A stretch of DNA of 64,000 nucleotides. Source: Cucumis sativus (Eukaryota; Streptophyta; Magnoliopsida; Cucurbitales; Cucurbitaceae). The translations under genes and the position numbers were made by a program. This document shows positions 25,490-40,600 of the stretch, in pieces. Location: the NCBI RefSeq assembly GCF_000004075.3, contig NC_026658.2, forward strand, positions 23,176,075-23,240,074. Reading direction: 5' to 3'. Every line of letters starts with the position of its first letter. The first letter of the stretch is position 1. The notes under the pieces were generated by a model. That model did not search any database. It had not been told where the DNA came from and saw only the letters and a list, made by a program, of their open reading frames with translations.

Positions 25490-28400
25490 TCATAGTATAG
25501 TATCTCTGTTGTTCAAGTACTGAGATACGTTGATCGGATAGAGATCGCTTCCAGAGGTTGAAGAACCTGTTGTCGAAACATCAGCCAACAGACCATGCTT
25601 CTGGTTTGCATTATTAGATCGGTCGTTGTCTTGCAATAATCGAGTCCATGCTGCATTTCTTGCTTCTTTAGTGACACTTGGATTTGACACTATGTCCTCA
25701 ATACCCTGCCTGCCTTCCAACATGCTCACTACAGATGACATGTTAGGTCTTGCTGCAGGAGAGACATTAGTACAGTGGAGAGCAATTTTGATCATTCTCA
25801 GTGCCTCTCCTTTGTTGAAGTTGGAGCCTAACCCTGGATCAACTAGCTCCAATAAACTGTTCTTTTCTTTAAACTTCAGTGCCTAGAAACAGAAAATGAA
25901 AGACAACTAAGTTGTATGCGGAGGTTTCATATTCATCAGGTCACATATCGGAACAAAATCATTTTCACAACTATAAGGAGTTCTAGTTGTGAAAACTAAA
26001 AGGTATAGACTCTACTAAAATCAAACGAAGAAAACAAGAATCAAATGAGAGGTGAGTTAAACTTCTTTGGAAAATTAAAGCTGTGTTGGACAAGACAGTT
26101 CTACAAATGGAGACTCAATTTATTCTTGCTTAACTAACATGACAAAAAGAAACTAAATAACATATATTGCTGTAGCAACATAGTTTAACCTGTGCACATA
26201 TCTTCAATAAGGAGGTTATAAATTAAAATTCTCACATTCATATACTCCTGAACTAAAAAATAGTAATAATAAAAAATAACCCGAAAATCAAATTACCGAG
26301 TCTAGAAGATAAGAGCAATCGTTCGCTGCCCATAAAGTGGTGTTCATCCTTCCGCTAACTATTTCTAAAGCTACAACTCCAAAGCTATAAACATCTGCTT
26401 TATCAGTTAAGTGTCCTTGCATTGCATATTCTGGCGCCATGTATCCACTGCAAAATCACCATCTTTCGTAAATATTTTTCATTTTTCATTTTGACTTGAT
26501 TTTCGTGTCCATAGACACAACAGTGAAAAAAGATGGACAAAAAAACCAAATCAATTAATATAAAACAAAAAAACTCAAGTGTTGATGCTTACAAAGTTCC
26601 AGCAATTCGAGTGCTTATATGAGTATTTCCTTCTTCATCAAGCTTGGCCAAGCCGAAGTCGGATATCTTGGGGTTTAGATCTTTGTCTAACAGAATATTA
26701 GTAGCTTTGATGTCCCTGTGGACAATCTTTAGTCTTGACTCTTCATGAAGATAAGCCAAACCTCTTGCTATACCAACACAGATCTTTTGTCTTGTTGACC
26801 AATCCAGTTCTAATTCACTTTCTTCTTGACCTTCAAATATTTTCCATTAATAAAGTCTTTATAAGTATATTGATGGATTCCTTTTATAAAAATCAGAAAT
26901 AGTCAACTATATGGCACAAATATTTACCAAACAAGGCATGGGCAAGGCTATTGTTTTCCATGTATTCATATACTAACAAAAGCTGATTCCCTTCAATACA
27001 ACATCCATAAAGCTTGACTAGATGTGGGTGTTGCAAAGCAGATATCATGCCAATCTCATTCACGAATTCACGATTTCCTTGCTTTGATTTAGAAGACAGT
27101 TGCTTTACTGCAATTGTTGTGCCATCCGCAAGAACACCCTATATTTCCACTTAAAGAATCACATACCATAGCAACTATATTTGCAAAAGACGAGGCTGTG
27201 ATTACCAATTACGATGGTATCTACCTTATAGACAGGACCGAAACCACCTTCTCCAATCTTATTGGCAGCATCAAAATTGTTTGTGGCGACTTTTATTTGC
27301 CTTAATGTAAAAGAGCAAGTTTGCAAGTCCAAACCTCGTAACTCTGCACAGCAAGTGAAGTTAAGCTGAGGCATCTATAAAACAGTTAATAAACATGTCC
27401 AAATCATAAGTTAGAGCTTGAACTTTTATGTTTGTTTTATTATTATTAATTATTTTAATTAATTTTTTTTTTAGAATGGAAATAAATGTCATTGATGAAT
27501 GAAAGAAAGGAGTAAAAACCCCCCAAAACACCTTATTAGGTGGATTACTTGAAAGTTCTCCATTTGGAAATTAGGTACTAAAGACTATAATCAGAAAAAG
27601 GTTGATAGCATGAAAGGTAGTAGTTTCATAAAACTATAAAAAAGAGGAAGAAGAATTTTGAAGTTTCTTCTCTTCCTTTGCAGCCAGAGGGACCAAAGAA
27701 AAAAAAAGACAAAAAAAGAAAAAAAAAGGACAGTAAAACACTCGATTAAGACTGAGCAAGCCAAATAGTTTTCTCGTCCCCATGGAAAGGATGGCCATAA
27801 AAGACAAACAAAGAGCATATATGGAGAATCTTGAAAAGCCAAAGACGACATAAAAGAAACAAAATTATGGCCTACTAATGAGAAGCAAAGGAACAATGGA
27901 GGAAATGGTGACTCCGATCTTCAAAGCGAGCAACAAACATAATACCCTGATGAGGAGAGTGATAAACAAGGCATACGTTTCTGCAGCTGATTGGCTTTGA
28001 ATTTTCATGTTTTTTTCCATTTTAATACCTAAACTTCTAGATAGAAATTTTAGTTCTCCAACTTTACACAAACCCATTTAGTCCGTGAAAAAAAATAAGT
28101 ACTAAGGAAATATATGGTCTACCATGGTCAAAATTCAAACATTACCAAATGTCATCATTCATCAAAAACACCCTCTACACTATACTAAGTAGTCCCGCTT
28201 GTCCCATAAATTCAAGTTATGGGGTTGCTTAAGGTCAATTTTTTTTTTATATATAGCATTAACAATTCGCAAACTTAGAAATGTAGCCAAGTGTAAAGGA
28301 CAAGAAGCATTGTAATTTTAAGAGTAAGAGAAACAAGAGGCCTATCAATATTAAGAGAGGAGAAAAAGAAGCAGTGTCTTAGGATTACCTTGTTCAAGTG

Positions 28401-31400
28401 TCCTTTCATGTCGTAGGCATATGCTCCACCACAAGATTCCAACGGCCAATAATACAACAAAAACCGCAGCAGCTGCGATGCCGATCACTGCACCTACAGG
28501 TATACCAGATTTTCCAGTTTCTTCACCATCAAATGGAGGTTCAAAGTCTACATAAATTGAGGGTGGGAGACAACATGGACCAAAGTGCTCAGTCAAATAA
28601 AGTAAAGTGAAAAGGAAGAGTTGGATTTTAAATCACAACGAAAAAAAGGCGACGATCAGCCTACCAGGATCTACTGAAATGGCAGATATAAGAGGACCAT
28701 AGACTCCACTCACAGGGATGGCATTTGTCCCCTTCCCTGCCCAATAGAAGCGGATCTCCACAGTTCCATTCACCACAGTAACTGGGAATTTTTTTATGAC
28801 TGCTTTACCTACATCACCTGCTGCATCCACTATATTGAAATTCTCTAGCACCAGCTTTTTCTGCAGTTCAGGGTTTTTAGTAAGTTATCATGCTAGACGC
28901 AAGTAATCATGAAAGATTTTCTATTTACCTGAATCAATCTGTGAAGGTGGGGTTTTATTGATGAAAGTATTTAAATTATTTTCAGAATTTGATAACAGTC
29001 AAACTTTTTTGATGGGTGAAACTTGAAAGCAGGGAGATACTTTTTATACCTGCAGATAAACATCAAATATGCGTCTTCCGAGACTACTGAATGTCTTGTC
29101 ATCAGTAAACATTATCTCTGCAAAATGGAGGCTTACAGTGTAGTTTCCATTTCCCATACAGAACCCAAAGTAAGTAACAGATAATGGAGAAACACGAGCA
29201 GTCATGTACAGTTCAGGATTTATCATAGAAAGAGTAGAAGAATTTGTTGCGGTGTATTCATCTCGAGAGCCACCATCATCATCCAAAAAAGTACCAGTGT
29301 TGCTGATTGCCCAATTTGTTCCAGTTACAAAAAACATAGAGCTCCCCGCATTTCGGTCTCCTTTAAAAACTGTAGTTCCATTTATGGTTTCTTCCTTCCC
29401 ACCACAATTTATATGAAGAGAGTACCAAGCTGTGAGAAAATAAAAATGTTACTGGCTACAAAAGGTAGAGCAAGAGAATAAATCTAAGCCAAGCTCTCAT
29501 AAAAAATATAAATAAATAAATAAAATCTAAGCCAGTCTTCATTCAAATTTTTTCAGCATTCTCCTTTTAGTTCCCTTGTTTAGTTTGTTGAAGTATATGC
29601 AATTTACAGCTTTAAGAAGAGATTGGTTATAATTTTTTTTTTTGAGAATATATCACTTGGAAAGAGCTCAAACGAATTCTATCTGTCATAAGAAGCTAGT
29701 ATACATAAAGATTATGCTTCAACTCACATTTTGAACAGGATGAGCCTGCTAAACATGAAAGAACTCCACTGATAAAGAAATAGAAAACTCAATAGTTAGC
29801 ATCACTTTATGGGAAATTTTGATTAATACAGGTAAAAACAAACTAATTCAATGCATACACCAAAAGGTTAAAACTCACTAATCCTCTTGTGACGAGCTTG
29901 CAAAGAGGTTCCTGGCAGGGAGAGGCGGTGACAGAGAAATTAGATAGCATCTTTCAATATTGGATATGTATAGTTAAGTGCAATCTTACATTTTTTGGGA
30001 CCGGCAACTTTCCCCAGCAACACTGACTGTAAAATTATTATAGGAAAGATCACTGTAAAGAAAGAAAAAGGTGTGACACCTTAAAGGGAAAAATTGAACA
30101 AATTTGAAGTAGTTTCTGGAAAAAAAATTTGTAGGATACAATCAAACAGAGTTTACAACCAGGAAACCAGTTCCTATCATGGTTCAACGTCTTCACAAGG
30201 AAAAGACAACTTGATTAAGTCACAGATTCTCACTAGAGCAAATAGTTGTTATAAGCAGTATCATGTTTGTTTTCATTTACCATGGATACAAATTATAGAA
30301 TACTTCGTATTAATTTCATCTCTTGGCTGCTATAAAAGTAGAATTGTAGTCACATATGGTATAAACTACAGATACAAGAACTTACGAATCAATAGTGAGT
30401 GAACCTCAAAAGGATGCCATAAAACATTGAAAGGAAGAAATAAATGTACAATCCATCAAACAAGAAGCTGCCAATCATTTACTAGGAATAGGAAAGATAC
30501 TTACATGCCATTCCCTTTCAACATCCAATCAGGCACTGATCCATTTAGCATGTTTCCAGTTAAAAATCTAAAAGGTGAACATTAAAACATATTAAAAATA
30601 TGAACTACATGCATTATAGTCAATCATGAGATTCTACCCCAAACTAACAAATTCTGATAACATTTGAATAACTTGGTTGATATTGTCAACTGTCTCATAC
30701 ATTAAACAAAAAGAAGAAAAGTTCTTAAACCAAAATGAGAAACAATTATATTGCTTCACATGACCAAATTATGTTCAAACTGCAATGCACATGATTCACT
30801 AGTATAGAAAAGGGAAAAATTACCCCATTTCTAGTCCATGTTGTTCGAGAAAGGTTTTATTTCCGTCCTTAAGTTTCAAAATCTTTAGTCCTTGAAATCA
30901 TTGCTATGTTAGTGACAGAAAATACTTATATTACCTCATATATCGAAATCACTGTTAGATTTTATCTATGTTCTCTTCTCTCGAATCATATTCAATAAAA
31001 CTCCACACCATAAGCTTTAATCACTTGAATACTTGCTTCTTTCTAACACGACCACAATGAATTAATGAGGTTCACCCAATGTAAAATGTCCTTCAGACCA
31101 TTCATTTAGACGAATATAGACTCTTTACTTAAAGAAAGAAAGATCCAACAGGATACATGGACATATTTCTTAACTATTATACTGCCACAACTTTCATGGA
31201 GCCTCTTAACATCTTGAATCTCATACACTAGAGCTAGACACCATAAAATGCTATTTATCGCTAGTTCCATATTGTATACATGTAAACAAATCCATGCATT
31301 AAAGTTTGTTTTAAAGTGGGTGAAAGGCCACTGGTTGAAGAGGCACTATCTTTCTTCAGACCCCAGTACTAAATTTTCACAAAACATTTCATGCCATTTT

Positions 31401-34400
31401 CTACGGAAAATTATTTTAAATGACAAAACTTATGAAAATATTTACAAATATAGCAAAATATCATAATATATTTGTGATAGACCTAGTTTTTCGAGGTCCA
31501 TCGTAAATAGACTGTGATATTTTGCAATATTTTGGTTCATTTTGCTATATTTGAAAATAACCCTTTTTCTATTAATGAAATATCAGTTGATTCAGTTCTG
31601 TCATCAGTGAGCTTAACATTGGAAGTTTTTACATAATTTTATAATAATATCTAAGTTTACATGTTAGTATGTTAATTACATCAATCATAAAGTACAGTTG
31701 CTTGCAGATGCGTTCTAGCTATTGTGAAACGATTTACTTTCCTTAATCCATAAAAGAGTAAGTAGCTATACTCTCACTTTATAAAAAATCGTTTCTGGAC
31801 AAAATTTCTTACATGTTATCCAACCCTTTAAGAGCATCAAATCTGGTTGGAATTCGTCCACTTAGACTGTTAAAGCTGAGGTCTCTGAGGAAAAAATTAA
31901 CACAGAAGAATAAGAATAAAGAAAGCGGTTTTACAAATATTCATAAGAAATTATGACCAAAATTTCCTCTTGATTAAGATGAAGAAATCTTGAGTGTACA
32001 AATTTTTGGTAAGAACTCCAGAGCAGTTGGAGCTATTATCTTAATTTTCTTAATTTTATCAAAAAATTATCTTAAGATTTTCTAGCTACAACTGTTATAG
32101 TCAGGGATGAAAGTGAATGTATACTAATTACTGAGTACTGACAAGATTTTCAATGATGGCATCCTGTCCAGATAGTTGGGCAGCCTTCCAGAGATGTTGC
32201 AACTTCTCAATACCCTATAGACAACCAAAAATAAAATTAATCGACTGGTGGAAGAACTTGGCCTTCTCAAATGTTTTAAAATAACTACGTAACTTACAGA
32301 ATTGTCATGTCTTTCAAATTACGAAGGGATGGAAAGGGTGATGATGCACTCAAGTCACTGATTCTCCTGCATGCAGAAGTCCATACATAAATGATACAAA
32401 ACATGTTGTGTTGTTCATGAGGGAACAATAAAGTAGAATACTAACAAGTCAGATAACTTTGTCAATAGTCCAATGTCAGAAGGAATGGGTCCACTCAATC
32501 CACTTGCCTGAATGAATCTGTCGCAGAAAACTAATTTTTTGAGAGACAATGCCCAAAATAAATCAAGAGCAGGAAGAGTAAACTGATGTCTCACAATTTA
32601 GTAAGATTCGTCCAATTACGTATGAAATTTGGTATTGGCCCAGAGAAGTTATTGTCACCAATTTGACTGCATTGACGAAGGGTAAGGCTCAAGTGTTCAT
32701 TTATAATTTGTGGCATCAAGCAGCTTACAAAACAAATGAGCTTGTGAAAAAATTATAAGACTTACAATTCCTTCAATGTGGTCAGCTTTCCCAGTGACAT
32801 TGGCAACTCTCCCGAAAAGTTGTTTGATGTAAGATGTCTACGGAGCAAAAAACTTATGAATAAATGCACATAATCTACTCAAGTAGTCAGTCTAAAAATC
32901 ATGATTGATTACTGGCTCTCTCCACAACGACGAGAAAAGGAAAAAAGAAAATGTTAAATTATAAATTGTTTATTATATAGATCTTGAATTTTAAAAAGCT
33001 TCAATTACATCTAGAAGTTTGGATTGTGATTTGATGCAATCCGTCCATTAACAAGTAAATTAAATGATGACCATGACTATTAGATATAACATTTGTCATT
33101 TTAATTTGATATGACATAAAAGTAACACATGCAACAACATACTATCCTTTTAAAAGAATGTATCAATTCTAGATAAGTCCTAGTCACTCTATTATCTGTC
33201 ATGTCCACTTCTACTATCTTTCTACTATAATCATGCCTAATTAGTAGTTAGTAAAGGCTTCTCATGCAAAATTAATGTCATTAGTTAGTAGTATTTACTG
33301 TATGATTTTGCAGATTCAACACTAGTTTAGGGAATCATATAAACACAACCATCAAAATAAAAAATCAAATCCGCGAATTAAGCAAGAAAAGAAAATCATC
33401 CGAAAAATAATTAGAATATAAAGGCCTTACAATCTCTGTATCTGGGGCAAATTTCCAAGCGCCTGAGGAATGCTTCCCGACAGCTGATTGATTTCCAGGA
33501 CCCTATGCATGCAAATCCATTACTATTTATTTATGTTGGCAAAGTCATCCAAACACTGAAATGAGGAAGTAAACAACAAATAAATAATCAGAACTCACAA
33601 ATTCTCGAGAGTAGTGATATTCCCAATCTCCTCTGGAATCAAACCTGTCAACCGATTTCCAAGAAGGTAACTGCAGAATCAAGAACCATAACTTTTCAAA
33701 AATCGTCCATCTGAAAATGCATAGATGTGAGAAAAAGGGACTAAGATATTACATGCTGACAAGATTCGTAGAGCCCCATTCTGGAGGAATTTGGCCGCTG
33801 AGATAGTTCCGAGTGAGATCACTGCACAAAAAACAGCTGATATTAACTAATCGAGCAAATGGGTCGCTGATTTTGAGTATAAAACGGCGATAAGAACTTA
33901 CATTTGCTGCAAAAACGGCAAACGCACAAGATGGGGTGGGAGAGTGCCTTGAAGGCTCTGCGATTTGAGAACTCTGCACCCCAAAAACAAAGACCCAAAA
34001 TATAATTTCACAAAATTTTGACAAAGAACTTCGATTCTGATCAGAAGATTGAGAAAGAGAGAGGAAGAAGAAGAAGAAGTTACATGCTGATGACATGGCA
34101 GACTGTAGCATTAAGAAAGGTGCAATCACAAGTGAGATTATTTTCAAAACCAGCAACATTGTTAGGGATTTGGTTGGGTTGAGAAATCCATCCATGGGAT
34201 CCATTGCAAGGATCAGCACTGAAATTCCAGTCTCTTTTTCCCAAACTCTTTCCTATTTCCTTCAAAGCTTCCACTGAAACATATTTGCATGCAATTGTAA
34301 ACTAATAATGTTCATTGTGTTCTACAATTTCATATCAATCCCTACAAAGCCTAGAATCCAAATGGCTACTAATTTCATGGATTCTGATACCTTTTTCCAC

Positions 34401-35935
34401 ATTAAGTTAAAACAAACTTACACCCAAAACACAAATCACAAAATCCAGATGATTACTCTCTTCCCTCTGTCAATGGAATTAATAGAATAAATTTAGAGTT
34501 TTAACGTTATTATAAGATTTATAATCTTACTATGAGATTCAGCATATATATATATATATATATAAATCGTTTATTTACAAATATATCAAAATGGATGAGA
34601 ATGATCATAGATCGATCATTTAATATAACATACAACTTTATAAAAAAATATTGTTATATGATTATTGTTTTTTCTAATTTGTTGTCCATTATAGTTTTTC
34701 TATTGTTTTTTTATAGGTTATTTGAGGGAAACCAAACACAACACCCACCCTAACCAAAACTTATATTTAATTTCATGAATGAAAATGGAAGAATACTATC
34801 TTGAAGATCTATTTAGAGAACAAATATAGAACTTAAGAAGAGGATGCCAAAGTTTCTTAAGTATGGAGCCATTTATCTTCCTAATCTCTTTATCACTATT
34901 TAATACATATGTTCATAAAAACTGAAAGTACGATTTCTACTTCGTTAAACTTGTAAGAAAAATTAAGTTTTCGAACTTTAAGAATGAATGACTTAACTTA
35001 TAATCAAACACATATTGGTTTGAATGCAAATATCTATATCTAAACTTGTATTAAAAATAATAGGTCAACTATTGAATTTGTCATTAAAATATGTCAATTT
35101 GAGAGTAAATTAACGATTTGTATGAAAAACATCCTTTTTTTCATACCTCGTCATAAATTTGAACATACATCATCGTAATTGGAATGGTCTATTTTAAACC
35201 AAAAAATCTATAGATACATTAGGATGATGAAAGAGACCGAAATAATCTTAGGAATAGTATTACCAAATTCAAATGGTATATTAAATAGAGGAATACTATT
35301 AATAATTGACCAAAATAATATAAATTCTAAAAAATTAAGTGTTGGGTTAATGACTATTTGGTTTTCTAAAATCAAATTCGTGCCACATTCAATAAAAAGG
35401 AGAATTAAATTTTTAGCCAAATTGTAAAAACTATAAATTTTTTTGTTTTCCAAAATTTGAATTCGTTTTTTAAAACGATTTTTAAGAACATCGATAAAAA
35501 TTAGATAAAAAAGAAAAAGGTAAGCAAATTTAGAGATGGAAGAAGATGTATTTACGTAGATTTGATTTTTTCTTTAAGAAAACAAATGATTATCGACTAG
35601 GGCATTAGATTTCACGATAAGTTACAATGTTATGGGTTCAGCAACTCAAACTAAAACGATAATAACATTTCATAAGTCATAAACAAATTAAGACATACAT
35701 TAACCAAAGCTGAATGATAACGTATTTGAACACTGATCGAAACATATACAGAGTATGAAAAAAGATTAAAAGATTCCAACTAAAAGATAGGTGTATGAGT
35801 GAAATAAAATAATAATAATGAGAGAGAACCTTCATGAAGAGGCAATCTAGTGGACTGAGAATGAATTCCAACAATGAAGAAGAAGAAGAAGAAACAAATG
35901 AAAGAAACAAAGAGGTTTTTAGTAGATGATGACAT
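25490..35935 (-). CDS. LRR-malectin receptor-like Ser/Thr kinase (LRR-VIII-2, At1g53430 type)
   Basis: Complete model of 24 coding exons (1018 aa): 35935-35830, 34273-34084, 33973-33902, 33821-33753, 33670-33599, 33502-33431, 32837-32766, 32666-32595, 32517-32446, 32366-32298, 32214-32143, 31884-31813, 30567-30505, 30052-29990, 29911-29879, 29768-29728, 29429-29050, 28860-28665, 28547-28389, 27343-27225, 27138-26928, 26830-26593, 26447-26297, 25882-25490. All borders are GT-AG and the phases agree. The protein has a signal peptide (1-27, with six Phe in a row), a Cys-bearing N-cap, and eleven LRR exons of 63-72 nt (residues about 99-358). A malectin-like domain follows (about 404-595, [10 protein letters not shown]), then a membrane span in 596-648 and the kinase (from about 670). 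Catalytic residues are intact: GEGGFGPVY 679-687, Lys700, HRD Asp798, DFG Asp816, APE 842-844. This is an RD kinase expected at the plasma membrane, sensing an unknown ligand. Arabidopsis relatives are about 1030 aa. Confidence 0.93.
31440..31570. repeat. Copy of dispersed repeat family 1 inside a kinase intron
   Basis: Lies in the intron between the exons at 31813 and 30567. The order is ATTTACAAATATAGCAAAATATC, TTTGTGATAGACCTAG, TCCATCGTAAATAGACTGTG, then GATATTTTGCAATATTTTGG and TTTGCTATATTTGAAAATAA. The two ends are complementary to each other (TATAGCAAA and TTTGCTATA), so the copy folds like a MITE. Confidence 0.6.
34543..34564. repeat. TA dinucleotide microsatellite
   Basis: About ten TA units within the first intron of the kinase gene. 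Confidence 0.9.
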
Positions 35936-36041
35936 ATTCACTCATACAAAACAATTATATATATCACACTCTCTGTCTAATGAAACACAAAAACATCCAA
36001 CTCTCTGCTTTTTGAATGCCCAAATTGGAGAAGAGGGAATC

Positions 36042-36055
36042 CCTTTTATATATAT
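36042..36055 (-). promoter_or_regulatory. TATA box of the LRR-malectin kinase gene
   Basis: On the minus strand TATATATATAAAAGGG lies about 110 nt upstream of the start codon at 35935. It is the strongest TATA-type element near the gene and would place transcription start at roughly 36015, giving a leader of about 80 nt. Inferred from sequence and position only. Confidence 0.55.
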
Positions 36056-36099
36056 ATTTTGTCACTTGAATTGTCATTGACAAACAAAATGGAAATCAA

Positions 36100-39000
36100 C
36101 TTGGATTAAATAAAAAGTTAAAGTATAGGAAATTAGAAGTATGATCTTTAGTAATATGATAAACAATTAAATGGTTTAGAGAAGTCAACTAATAAGCAAA
36201 CATTAAAATTAATATCTATCAACATACCCATAAATGGAAAAGTTTGATATCGGTATTAATGATTAATTGATATTTAGGAATAACGGACCACTAACTATAT
36301 CTACGATGGTATGATTTTAATTTTGATTTTACCAAAAAAATCTCATCCAACGCTAATAACTTTTAGCCAAATTGTAAAATCTATATTGGTATTAATAGTT
36401 TGTCTTCTCTCCTAAACCCATTATCATCTCCTAGTTAACCAATGTGGGATTTTGATCGCATTACCTAACACTAATAATAAGACAGATAACTTAGTTTTGA
36501 AATTAAAATAAATTAACTTTTAATTTGAATAAAATTTATAATTTTTATTTACAAAAATATTTATCAACATCTTATAGGTGTTGAGAGTATCTCCAAGCAA
36601 GATTCAAGGGGAAAAGGAAAAAGACAAAACCTCGAGTTTTTTAGACTACCCATCGAGCCAAAAGGATTAATTATACAAAATAAAATTAAAAATATAATAT
36701 TCGAGCTGATCTCAACCTAGACACTTCCCAACCTTCACAACTACAATCACCTTGGCATCGTTAACATCACGTATGAACATACGAACGTGTGTTACATGAA
36801 TGACGATATTATAAATATTCTTATTCGACAATCCTTCAAGGGAAGGAGGTAAAATTGATGAACCATGTGGTAACAATACTATTTAAGGTATTAGAGTGTG
36901 ATTGATCTAACACACTCAAATACATTCACGTACGTGAACGCAAATAATGAGACTAGATTAGAGAAGCATGAGTTGTTATTGATATCAGTAAAATTTAAAT
37001 TTTGATATCACTATCAATGTTTTAATTATAAGCCATCCAAAGAAGAGGCTGAACTGAAAAAGATTGATAGACACGAAGATACATAGTTATAAATTATAAC
37101 TATGATACGTTTGAATTAAAGTGATCGTAGAAAAAGTGTTTTAAATATGATTAAAAGAAAAAGGTGTTTCAACACAAATATAAATATTTCTAAAGTAATT
37201 TTGTCATTAAAACAATACACACCACGGTCGATAGTAGTTGTATCAATTGAAACTCTAGACTAATAATTATATCAATTTAAATAATAAACTAATAAATAAT
37301 TGTATCTTGAAATTTCAAACTTACATCAAAATATCAATTTAGAATTTTCATTATATTTTGTTTGTAAAAGTTAAAAGTTTAAATTGATATAATTGGATAA
37401 GTCAGGATTTAAATCGATACAACTATTAATTAATTTAAAATTTAAAGTAATACAACTTTAAAATAATTTATGATTTAAATTGATATAATTATTAGGTAAA
37501 AGTCTAAACAGATACCACCTCTTAAATTCTTACATTTGTCTTTCAACGAATACACAAGAGGTTAATACCATTTCAATTATTAATGGTACAAACTTATGTT
37601 TTTAATTAAAAAGAAAAACTTATAAAAATAACGTAGAAACTTATCCATTTGTGAGATCCATCGATTGATTAAAATTAAGTGAAAAGAATTGGTCATTAGA
37701 GACAAATTTGCAAACTTTGGTCTTAGAACTTTTTTTAAAAAAAATGATAAAATGATTTTTTAATACTCAAGTTGAGTAATTAGGTGAGAATTGTATATAT
37801 TTATTTATTTATTTGGCAAAGCAAAATTTTATACAAAACATATAAAGTCTAAAAGGTAAAATTGAAGCTCAAAGTAATTTTGAATGTTTCATATTTAAAG
37901 TATTTTTAATGTTGAAATGGTCTAATTATTATTATTAAATTGTTAAAGTCAATGTGTGTGGTTATATACGTTAATTAACTTCTCCACAAATGTTCACTAA
38001 TTACTATATAATCATACTCCAACAAACTTAGGGATAATAAATCAGACTCAAAATATTAGAATATGTAGCAATATTTTTTAAAAGAATTGAAAGTATAACC
38101 ATCAAATTTGTTATGTACCAATTTTAAGAATAATAATTAAATATATATTAATATTACTCAAAAAAAATTTGGACACATTTTTGCTTCATTTGTAATTATT
38201 TTTAAAATGTTGTTATACGTGCAAATATTTTGAATCTAATGGTTACGTAGTTTGCAACTATTTCAAATTTCTTTTACAAGTAGACTTTTTGATTTATTAG
38301 TGAATTACAACTAACGATGTGATCTATTAATAGATTACACGATAACATTTTATCATTTGATAAACTTTGCTATATTTGCATTTTTTTATAAAATAAAAAT
38401 GTTGTTATACAATTGGTTATTATGTTTATAATTGCTATCAATTATACTAACCAAAAAATTGTTATAGGATTTTTGTAGACTATTTTCTAAATTTGAATCA
38501 TTAAGTTAACATACTGCTTTATCCTATAAAAGAGAATTGTTTTTCATGCAACAAATTAGCTGACAATCCAATAAAAATTAGTATAAAGAATAGAGCTTTC
38601 TATTATATTGTAATTGCTAATTAAATTCTATTAAAGTGAATTAGTTAATAATTTCATAAATCCTATGGACATAACTGACTATTTTATCTGAGATTCAAAA
38701 TTCAAATTCAATACCCACTTGTATTAAAGAAAACACAAATTACATTGCATATAAACTAAATATGCTTCAATATACAAATCCCCTAAATCATATCAATACA
38801 TATATTCATTTAGTTCAAAATCTAACAATGATTGTAAAAGAAATTCAAACTTAATAAGGATAAAGGCGGATGGTGGTGATCTTTCAACATGTTACAATTT
38901 AGGGTTTATAGACTCATATCTTTCAATAGATTAAAAAACGCTTAAATGCATCCAAGTAATATATTATCTTTGTGCATCTCACTAAATTATCCAATCATAT

Positions 39001-40600
39001 TTTGACATGTGACAAATTCTTTGTTTTTTTATAATATTCTAATTCTCTTTCGATGTGAGTGATAAAAATGGAATGCATAGAGATGAGTGCATCTTGAAAT
39101 GCATCAAGTATTACTCAAAATAAAATAACTTAGCCTTCTTACCGATAAAATGTGATTGGACAATGGGTGAATGCATAGAAATAGAAATAATTATATAGAA
39201 TCTAGATGTATGTAAGTGATTTTTTTTTTCTTATACAAGAAGTAAAGAGAGTTTTTTTTTTAAGTACTTACAATGAAAAAATGAAAAGAAAAGTTTACAG
39301 TCCGTTATTTCAAACAATTATGGGTTGGTGGAATGGAACTTGGCCTTCCCACATGCTTTAGTTACCAACTAAAGATTATTTTATGGAACTATTATGTTAA
39401 CGGTGTAGCCGTTTGATTTGAAGATTGCATTAGCTGTTGATAGAGATGGAGGAAAGTTGTCGATGTGTTCGAGTTATCGTGCTACTCAAAAGCTGAGTTT
39501 GAGTAGGATTACTTGATGAATTATCTCAGTCTAACTTTATATTGAAAAAAAAAAAAGATATAGTCTTCCTCAAGTTAGAAATGCAAATACACAAACAGTT
39601 CATTGTTTCAAACTTCAAGAGTAAGCTTGGACAGAAATGTTAATACTCTAATCACTATTGAAGAAGGAAGAATGAAGAATGTAGACAGAATTTTAGGGAA
39701 AGTATTTACAAACCAAAACCATGAATTCTATCCCCAAAAAAAAGAGTTGTTTGTGGCCGCTAAGAGACATCTTATTATTGTAGCTGCTAACTTACAGATC
39801 TAAATATTTTCGAGTACGATTAATTACGAGAAAAAAGTGTTGAAAATACAACCAAAATCCTACATCGGTAAGATAATGAGGAAATTGTAGTATATAATTG
39901 AAGACATCTATTATTGAGATATTTAGAAGGTCATTGTCACTAACATACAGAATTATTATCATCACATAAACAAATTAAACAAATCTATTATGATTATTGT
40001 TCGAAAGTCTAATTTTTATTCTCAAACTTTAAACTATAAACTACAATATTAGACATGGACATTTTTCTATCCTGCATTTGTTAGAATTAAATAACCTTAA
40101 TTTTGAAGCAAGTAAAATCACTTGTCTAATTAAAATTACTCTCGAACACATTAATAAAAAGAAAAAGATATTATTTTCAAACATGCATTAAATTAGGTAA
40201 AAGTTAGTTTAATGTTTTAATGTACACTTGTAAATATGATTTTCATAACATGATTTTCATAGCATTAAAATTTCCACGGATGAATGTCAACTTTTGCATA
40301 GGACAAAATACAAGTGAGAAAACTCATGGAAGATCATTTCATTTTATTGTTTTATGTACTAAATTGTATTTGTTTAACTCATTTATTACTTTAGCATAAT
40401 TCTCACCATTTTCAAAGAAATTTTATTTTTTAAAAAGGAAAATAAGTTTCATAATAATTTTCATCCAAAAAGATCAAAAACATTGTACAAAGACGCACTA
40501 AAAAAACAAACATCAAATACTTACCAATCGAAACCTTATTTGACACTGTTTCTATTTGAAGATTTCACACACAAGATTACTATTTATTTTTCAATTACAA
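36100..40600. other. A+T-rich intergenic spacer
   Basis: No gene supported. A dispersed repeat copy lies at 38210-38410. Phrases resembling the common plant repeat word CC(C/T)ACATCGG occur near 39860 (CCTACATCGGTAAG). A 66-codon open stretch at 39603-39803 has no ATG context or family match and is not called. Confidence 0.6.
38210..38410. repeat. Copy of dispersed repeat family 1
   Basis: Starts TGTTATACGTGCAAATATTT, has a centre with repeated (T)GATCTATTAATAGATTAC palindromes, and ends TTTGATAAACTTTGCTATATTTGCA. This matches the ends of the copies at 49.3 and 59.4 kb. Confidence 0.5.

Noticed and set aside
33749..34219. 156-codon minus-strand frame over the first LRR exons
   Set aside because: It reads through introns and out of frame with the LRR model; the spliced model with 69-72 nt LRR exons explains the region.
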